Origin: Microaerobacter geothermalis
Lineage (GTDB): Bacteria; Bacillota; Bacilli; DSM-22679
NCBI RefSeq assembly: GCF_021608135.1
Contig: NZ_JAKIHL010000037.1
Span: forward strand, 1 to 37,457
Direction of reading: 5' to 3'
DNA length: 37,457 nucleotides
Shown: positions 33,211-37,457 of the stretch, in pieces
Position numbering within the stretch: position 1 is the stretch's first letter
Layout of the letters: every line of letters begins with the position of its first letter
Notes under the pieces: model-generated
Database searches by the model: none
The model's input: only the letters and a program-made list of their open reading frames with translations
Told to the model about the DNA's origin: nothing
Made by a program: the position numbers and the translations under genes

Positions 33211-34055
33211 GTTATTGGTACAAAAAGGGCACTCCATTTGAGAAAAAAGCTCTGAATCACATTACCCTCCATATCCCCCCTGGGCAATTTGTTGCCATTA
33301 TTGGACACACCGGATCAGGAAAGTCAACCCTTATCCAGCATATCAATGGATTGCTCATGCCAACGGAGGGCAGAATCCAAGTGGGTGACATTACCGTTAC
33401 TCCCAAGGAGAAAAAAAGCTTGGCAAATTTAAGAAAATATGTGGGATTGGTTTTTCAATATCCTGAGCATCAGCTTTTTGAAGAAACCGTGGAAAAGGAT
33501 GTTTCTTATGGTCCCCGCAATTTGGGAATTCCGGATGAACTGATAAGGGTAAGAGTAAGAGAAGCACTCAGTATGGTAGGAATAAAGGAAGAAATGTATT
33601 CAAGGTCTCCCTTTTCTTTAAGCGGGGGGCAGATGAGGAGGGTGGCCATTGCAGGAATATTAGCCATGAATCCGAAGGTTCTTATTCTTGATGAGCCTAC
33701 AGCCGGCCTGGATCCACAGGGAAAAGAAAACATTTTAAAGCTGATCTATCAATATCATCAGGAAAATGGGTTAACGACTTTATTTGTATCTCATAACATG
33801 GATGAAGTAGCCCAATATGCAGACTGGATTGTCGTAATGAAGGAGGGTTCTATTTTATTACAAGGGCCTCCATCAAAGGTTTTTCAGCAGGAGAAAAAAA
33901 TCAGGGAGGCATTCCTTGATCAGCCAAAGATTACAAAACTGATCAAGCAGCTAAATCAGAAAATGGATTCGCAAATCCCTTTATCTATTGTTAGGAAAGA
34001 GGACTTGATACAGGAGTTGAAGAAAAGATTCCAGGAAAGGGAGATAAAACCATGA
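33186..34055 (+). CDS. ecfA2: ECF transporter ATPase EcfA2
   Basis: This 289-residue partner ATPase of EcfA1 has Walker A GHTGSGKST, signature LSGGQMRRVAIAG and Walker B LILDEPTAGLDP, with the EcfA2-typical VFQYPEHQLFEETV. The two ATPases form the heterodimer beneath EcfT. The start lies inside ecfA1, after GGAGGA, and the stop overlaps the ecfT ATG as ATGA, so the three genes are tightly coupled. Confidence 0.95.
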   Translation: MEIFIEGLSYWYKKGTPFEKKALNHITLHIPPGQFVAIIGHTGSGKSTLIQHINGLLMPTEGRIQVGDITVTPKEKKSLANLRKYVGLVFQYPEHQLFEETVEKDVSYGPRNLGIPDELIRVRVREALSMVGIKEEMYSRSPFSLSGGQMRRVAIAGILAMNPKVLILDEPTAGLDPQGKENILKLIYQYHQENGLTTLFVSHNMDEVAQYADWIVVMKEGSILLQGPPSKVFQQEKKIREAFLDQPKITKLIKQLNQKMDSQIPLSIVRKEDLIQELKKRFQEREIKP

Positions 34056-34855
34056 GCATTTTTGATCATATTATTATTGGTCAATATATTCCTGGAAATT
34101 CAATCATCCACCGTTTGGACCCAAGGGCTAAACTGTTATTTGTTTTTGCATTTGTATTTGTTATTTTTTTGGCTAACAACTGGATTACTTATGGAATTTT
34201 AATCGGGTTTACCCTTTTGTCCGTGCTGTTAACCTCTGTTCCTCTCTCTTATATATTGAAAGGATTAAAACCCATTTGGTGGCTCATTATATTTACCATA
34301 CTCCTGTATTTGCTCACAACCAAAGAAGGGGAATTGTTATGGAAGTGGGGATGGTTTTCTGTTTATGAACAGGGACTTGTTCAAGCTGTTTTTATTTCAT
34401 TAAGGCTCCTTTTACTGGTTATTGCAGCTAGCTTGCTTACCTTTACCACTTCACCCATAGATGTGACCGACGGACTAGAATCACTCCTGTCTCCTTTTAA
34501 AAAGATAGGTCTTCCCGCCCATGAATTGGCTCTTATGATGTCCATTGCCTTACGCTTTATCCCAACCATCATGGAGGAGACAGAGAAGATTATGAAGGCT
34601 CAAATGGCAAGGGGAGCGGAATTTACCACCGGCTCATTTGGGAAAAGAATAAAAAGTTTTGTTCCATTGCTTATTCCTTTGTTTATCAGTGCTTTCCGCC
34701 GGGCAGAAGAATTAGCAATGGCTATGGAAGCCAGAGGTTATCGAGGTGGGGAAGGAAGAACAAGATACCGGAAGCTAACCTATCATAAACGGGATATTGG
34801 ATTAATTTTTGTTTTTTTGGGTATCGTGACATCCCTGTTCTTTTTTCGGACATAA
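34052..34855 (+). CDS. ecfT: ECF transporter transmembrane protein EcfT
   Basis: This 267-residue membrane protein has several hydrophobic segments (about residues 27-65, 75-90, 105-130 and the C-terminus). Two Ala-Arg-Gly coupling motifs, QMARGAEF and AMEARGYRG, transmit ATPase movement to the channel. HRLDPRAKLLF near the N-terminus is typical. It forms the energising module with EcfA1 and EcfA2. truA begins 7 nt later. Confidence 0.95.
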   Translation: MSIFDHIIIGQYIPGNSIIHRLDPRAKLLFVFAFVFVIFLANNWITYGILIGFTLLSVLLTSVPLSYILKGLKPIWWLIIFTILLYLLTTKEGELLWKWGWFSVYEQGLVQAVFISLRLLLLVIAASLLTFTTSPIDVTDGLESLLSPFKKIGLPAHELALMMSIALRFIPTIMEETEKIMKAQMARGAEFTTGSFGKRIKSFVPLLIPLFISAFRRAEELAMAMEARGYRGGEGRTRYRKLTYHKRDIGLIFVFLGIVTSLFFFRT

Positions 34856-34862
34856 GGAGAGA

Positions 34863-35606
34863 ATGCGTGTGAGGAAAATTCGAATGACCGTAACCTATGA
34901 TGGAACAGAATATGCAGGTTTTCAAGTTCAGCCTGGGCAAAGGACCATACAAGGGGAATTGGAAAGAGCCATTGAAGAATTGACCAAGCAAAAGGTGAGA
35001 GTGGTTGGTTCAGGAAGAACCGATGCCGGAGTCCATGCGTTAGGTCAAGTCATTCACTTTAACACCGATTCCTCAATACCGGTTGACCGATGGCCCTTAG
35101 CCCTCCATACGAAATTGCCCAAAGATATTGTGATTACCAAGGCAGAAGAGGTTCATGGACAATTTCACGCCCGGTTTGATGCAAAAGAGAAAATATATAT
35201 ATATACTATTGACCGCGGTCATGTTCCCCATGTTTTGATGAGACGCTATGCATATCATTTTCCTTATGCTTTAGATATAGAAAAAATGAGAGAAGGAGCC
35301 GCTTATCTTATCGGCACCCATGATTTCACTTCCTTCTCTTCGTCAAAAACGGAAGTACAAGATAAAGTAAGGGAAATGTATGAGATAACCATGATACAGG
35401 AAGGTCCGTTTCTTAAGATCCTATGCCGCGGAAACGGATTCCTGTATCAAATGGTGCGAATAATTATCGGCACTCTGTTAGAAGTAGGAGAGGGCAAAAG
35501 GGACCCAGAAACTATAAAATCCATACTGGAGAAAAAAGATCGAATTCTGGCCGGAAGGACAGTACCCCCACACGGATTAGTTTTGTATAAAGTCAACTAT
35601 AAGTGA
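34863..35606 (+). CDS. truA: tRNA pseudouridine synthase A
   Basis: This protein of 247 residues or fewer makes pseudouridine at positions 38-40 of tRNA anticodon arms. The catalytic Asp lies in GSGRTDAGVHALGQ (about residue 54). The TYDGTEYAGFQVQPGQRTIQ region at the start and RGNGFLYQMVRIIIGTLLEVG near the end are intact. The start is not certain. ATG 34863 is only 3 nt after AAGGAG, while GTG 34869 is 9 nt after it and better spaced. It is probably co-transcribed with ecfA1-ecfA2-ecfT. Confidence 0.95.
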   Translation: MRVRKIRMTVTYDGTEYAGFQVQPGQRTIQGELERAIEELTKQKVRVVGSGRTDAGVHALGQVIHFNTDSSIPVDRWPLALHTKLPKDIVITKAEEVHGQFHARFDAKEKIYIYTIDRGHVPHVLMRRYAYHFPYALDIEKMREGAAYLIGTHDFTSFSSSKTEVQDKVREMYEITMIQEGPFLKILCRGNGFLYQMVRIIIGTLLEVGEGKRDPETIKSILEKKDRILAGRTVPPHGLVLYKVNYK

Positions 35607-35614
35607 TTTTTTAA

Positions 35615-35643
35615 TTGACTTGGATTTCTGAATGTAGTACTAT
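35615..35643 (+). promoter_or_regulatory. SigA-type promoter of rplM-rpsI
   Basis: TTGACT (35615-35620), a 17-bp spacer and TACTAT (35638-35643), the same -10 hexamer as in the str promoter. It lies just after truA. Confidence 0.65.
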
Positions 35644-35649
35644 ATTATT

Positions 35650-35742
35650 TGGTATTTTAAAAACCCACTAGCCCCGGGTTTTGAGATTGCCGAACGAATT
35701 ATAGCTGGTTTGCAAGAAACAATGCGGTTCCGTAAGAATTTT
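35650..35742 (+). promoter_or_regulatory. L13 leader RNA
   Basis: The rplM leader carries a hairpin AAAACCC (35660-35666) with GGGTTTT (35676-35682). The sequence after it (TTTGCAAGAAACAATGCGG, near 35709-35727) resembles the Firmicute L13 leader family recorded in Rfam. The family is thought to mediate L13 autoregulation. The assignment rests on recalled similarity and position, with no covariance search. Confidence 0.6.
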
Positions 35743-35755
35743 AGGAGGGAAATCA

Positions 35756-36193
35756 ATGCGTACCACATATATGGCTAAGCCAAATGAAGTTGAACGTAAA
35801 TGGTATGTGATAGATGCCGCTGGCAAAACCCTCGGCCGGTTAGCCAGTGAAGCTGCTGCCATTCTTCGCGGCAAGCATAAGCCTGAATATACACCACATG
35901 TTGATACTGGAGATTTCGTGATTATTATCAATGCAGAAAAAATTGAACTGACTGGTAAGAAGTTATCCCAAAAAATTTACTATCGTCACTCTGGATATCC
36001 GGGTGGTCTAAAGCAAACCACCGCTGGAAATCTGAGGAGTACAAATCCTGAGAGAATGATTGAATTAGCCGTTAAAGGCATGCTTCCAAAGAACCGCCTC
36101 GGCCGCAAGTTGGCAACAAAGCTGAATGTATATCGAGGCAGTGAACATCCACATCAAGCACAAAAACCAGAAGTTTGGGAACTTCGCGGGTAA
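35756..36193 (+). CDS. rplM: 50S ribosomal protein L13
   Basis: This 145-residue protein has the normal length, beginning [20 protein letters not shown], with [25 protein letters not shown]-type residues and [19 protein letters not shown]. It is an early assembly protein of the large subunit. AGGAGGG precedes the ATG. It forms a two-gene operon with rpsI. Confidence 0.97.
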   Translation: MRTTYMAKPNEVERKWYVIDAAGKTLGRLASEAAAILRGKHKPEYTPHVDTGDFVIIINAEKIELTGKKLSQKIYYRHSGYPGGLKQTTAGNLRSTNPERMIELAVKGMLPKNRLGRKLATKLNVYRGSEHPHQAQKPEVWELRG

Positions 36194-36211
36194 TAAGGGA
36201 GGGTACGATTA

Positions 36212-36604
36212 GTGGCACAGGTGCAATATTACGGTACTGGTCGTCGTAAAAAATCCGTAGCTCGGGTTCGCCTTGTTCCAGGAACAGGTCGCATTTTAAT
36301 CAATAAGAGAGATATGGATGATTTCTTTGGGCTTGAAACATTAAAGCTCATCGTAAAGCAACCTTTAGTTTTGACAGAAACATTAAATAACTATGATGTT
36401 TTGGTAAATGTAAAAGGCGGAGGATTTACCGGTCAAGCGGGAGCCATTCGTCATGGAATCGCCAGAGCCCTCTTAAAGGTCAACTCTGAATTCCGTGGCC
36501 CCCTTAAGCGTGCCGGCTTCCTAACGCGTGACCCAAGAATGAAAGAACGTAAGAAATACGGTCTTAAAGCAGCGCGCCGCGCACCACAATTCTCCAAACG
36601 TTAA
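36212..36604 (+). CDS. rpsI: 30S ribosomal protein S9
   Basis: This 130-residue protein starts with GTG at 36212 ([19 protein letters not shown]), after [30 protein letters not shown] lies in the core, and the C-terminal tail ends APQFSKR, whose last residues touch P-site tRNA. It is followed 13 nt later by a terminator. Confidence 0.97.
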   Translation: MAQVQYYGTGRRKKSVARVRLVPGTGRILINKRDMDDFFGLETLKLIVKQPLVLTETLNNYDVLVNVKGGGFTGQAGAIRHGIARALLKVNSEFRGPLKRAGFLTRDPRMKERKKYGLKAARRAPQFSKR

Positions 36605-36617
36605 TTTCGATTTGATC

Positions 36618-36653
36618 AAAATCCACTCGGTTTTTCAACTGAGTGGATTTTTT
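36618..36653 (+). terminator. Terminator after rpsI
   Basis: AAAATCCACTC (36618-36628) and GAGTGGATTTT (36641-36651) form an 11-bp stem with further pairing in the loop, and the T-run continues to 36653. Confidence 0.92.
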
Positions 36654-36750
36654 GTTGACGTATTTCTAATCAAATATTATTTTCCCTTTAAACGTTTTAT
36701 AACTCATTAAAAAGAGAGTATAATGTCTTCATACTCCATGATGGAGGTTG

Positions 36751-36783
36751 GATAGTAGACACTATCTAAAAAAATGATATACT
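36751..36783 (+). promoter_or_regulatory. Promoter and possible operator of the response regulator
   Basis: TAGACA (36756-36761), a 16-bp spacer and TATACT (36778-36783) with an upstream TGA form an extended -10 promoter. A perfect inverted repeat, GATAGT-AGAC-ACTATC (36751-36766), covers the -35 box and could be an operator. TATAAT at 36719-36724 is a second -10 candidate without a clear -35. Confidence 0.5.
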
Positions 36784-36846
36784 ATTCAGCACTGTATCCA
36801 AAAATTGTGCATAGGATATAGATCTTTTAAAGAGGGAGTCATTTAA

Positions 36847-37392
36847 ATGGAGAGTTTCAAAATTCTTATTGTAGAAGATGAAAAGCAGATTGTAAGATTT
36901 TTAGAACTTGAATTAAAGCACGAAGGTTACATCGTGGATGCAGCCTTTGATGGCAGAGAAGGTTTGAAAAAAGCGGAAGAAAATAAGTATGACCTGGTCT
37001 TATTAGATATTATGCTTCCGGGATTAAACGGAATGGAAGTGTGCAGAAGAATCAGGCAGTTTTCAAATTTGCCTGTTATCATGCTTACAGCCAAAGACGA
37101 TGTTACTGAGAAAGTCATGGGATTAGATATAGGGGCTGATGATTATATTACTAAACCATTTGCTATCGAAGAGCTATTGGCAAGAATAAGGGTTGCCTTG
37201 AGACGAAAGAGGGACGGGATAAATCTTTCGGAAAATCTCCAGATTGCCGATCTGAGAATGAACTTATCTAAGCGGCAGGTGAGCAGGACGGGGAAGCTAA
37301 TTGAATTGACAAAAAGAGAATATGATTTATTAGACATCCATGCCGCTGACGCGGCACCATCAGATGATGAAAATAAGCAATATGCGATATAA
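36847..37392 (+). pseudogene. OmpR/PhoB-family response regulator, truncated by an insertion
   Basis: The receiver domain (residues 1-120) is complete: acidic pocket Glu10-Asp11, phosphoacceptor Asp54 in LLDIMLPG, Thr81 and Lys103. The winged-helix domain begins but stops after LTKREYDLL (about residue 162). The remaining 19 codons are unrelated, and the ORF ends at 37392. A full member has about 225-230 residues, so most of the DNA-binding domain is missing. The partner kinase gene, normally next, is not seen. The GAGGGAG site and own promoter suggest it was a working gene before the break. Confidence 0.85.
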
Positions 37393-37457
37393 TGGACTTG
37401 CGGCTGGCGAGGGAGGTCGCTTAATCTTGGTGCTTACAAGCCCGTTTATTAGACAGA
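37336..37457. mobile_element. Unrelated structured sequence at the right edge, probably a mobile-element end
   Basis: Homology to the response regulator stops near 37333-37336. What follows has a GCCGC-TGAC-GCGGC hairpin (37342-37355), a perfect TATAAT (37388-37393) without a clear -35, a GCGGC/GTCGC hairpin (37400-37420), and CTTG/CAAG (37426-37440). No ORF begins before the edge. An IS end with a long non-coding, structured leader (as in IS110-type elements) would fit, but I cannot name the family. Strand is unknown. Confidence 0.45.

Overview
This is a low-GC Gram-positive (Firmicutes) chromosome segment, most like Bacillales. The evidence is gene order (rpmG-secE-nusG through rpsI, as in Bacillus subtilis), TTG starts on rpoB and rpoC, zinc-type (Cys-rich) L33, S14, L36 and adenylate kinase, the small YbxF and KOW RNA-binding proteins, and B. 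subtilis-style L10 and L13 leaders. Species cannot be fixed from the sequence alone. All intact genes lie on the + strand.

Layout: (1) 1-118, the edge of an insertion sequence carrying the first 24 codons of a leftward ISNCY/IS1202-like transposase; it sits where sigH would be expected. (2) 145-4396, rpmG-secE-nusG, rplK-rplA, rplJ-rplL and a small rRNA-type methyltransferase (ybxB), with candidate L1 sites, an L10 leader and a terminator after rplL. (3) 4393-11848, rpoB-rpoC with their own promoter and a leader terminator. (4) 11852-16719, the str operon ybxF-rpsL-rpsG-fusA-tuf, closed by a strong terminator. (5) 16852-32069, one very long S10-spc-alpha cluster, rpsJ to rplQ, from a near-consensus promoter to a terminator after rplQ; it includes secY, adk, map, a KOW protein, infA and rpoA. 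(6) 32070-32367, a gap with an unexplained 247-bp segment between 11-bp direct repeats. (7) 32368-35606, ecfA1-ecfA2-ecfT (energising module of vitamin/metal ECF importers) and truA. (8) 35615-36653, promoter, L13 leader, rplM-rpsI and terminator. (9) 36756-37335, a two-component response regulator cut off inside its DNA-binding domain. (10) 37336-37457, unrelated structured sequence, probably the end of another mobile element.

The genes act together as the core of gene expression: RNA polymerase subunits, ribosomal proteins of both subunits, EF-G, EF-Tu, IF-1 and NusG, plus the Sec channel, N-terminal methionine removal and nucleotide supply. The coding content is conserved housekeeping and I see no new multi-gene system. 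The points worth a second look are non-coding: a paired motif before both rplK and rplA that looks like an L1 autoregulatory site, structured leaders before rpoB, rpsL, rpsJ, rplJ and rplM, the repeat-flanked segment before ecfA1, and mobile DNA at both edges. Both edges falling in mobile DNA suggests the window is a contig broken at repeated elements (inference).
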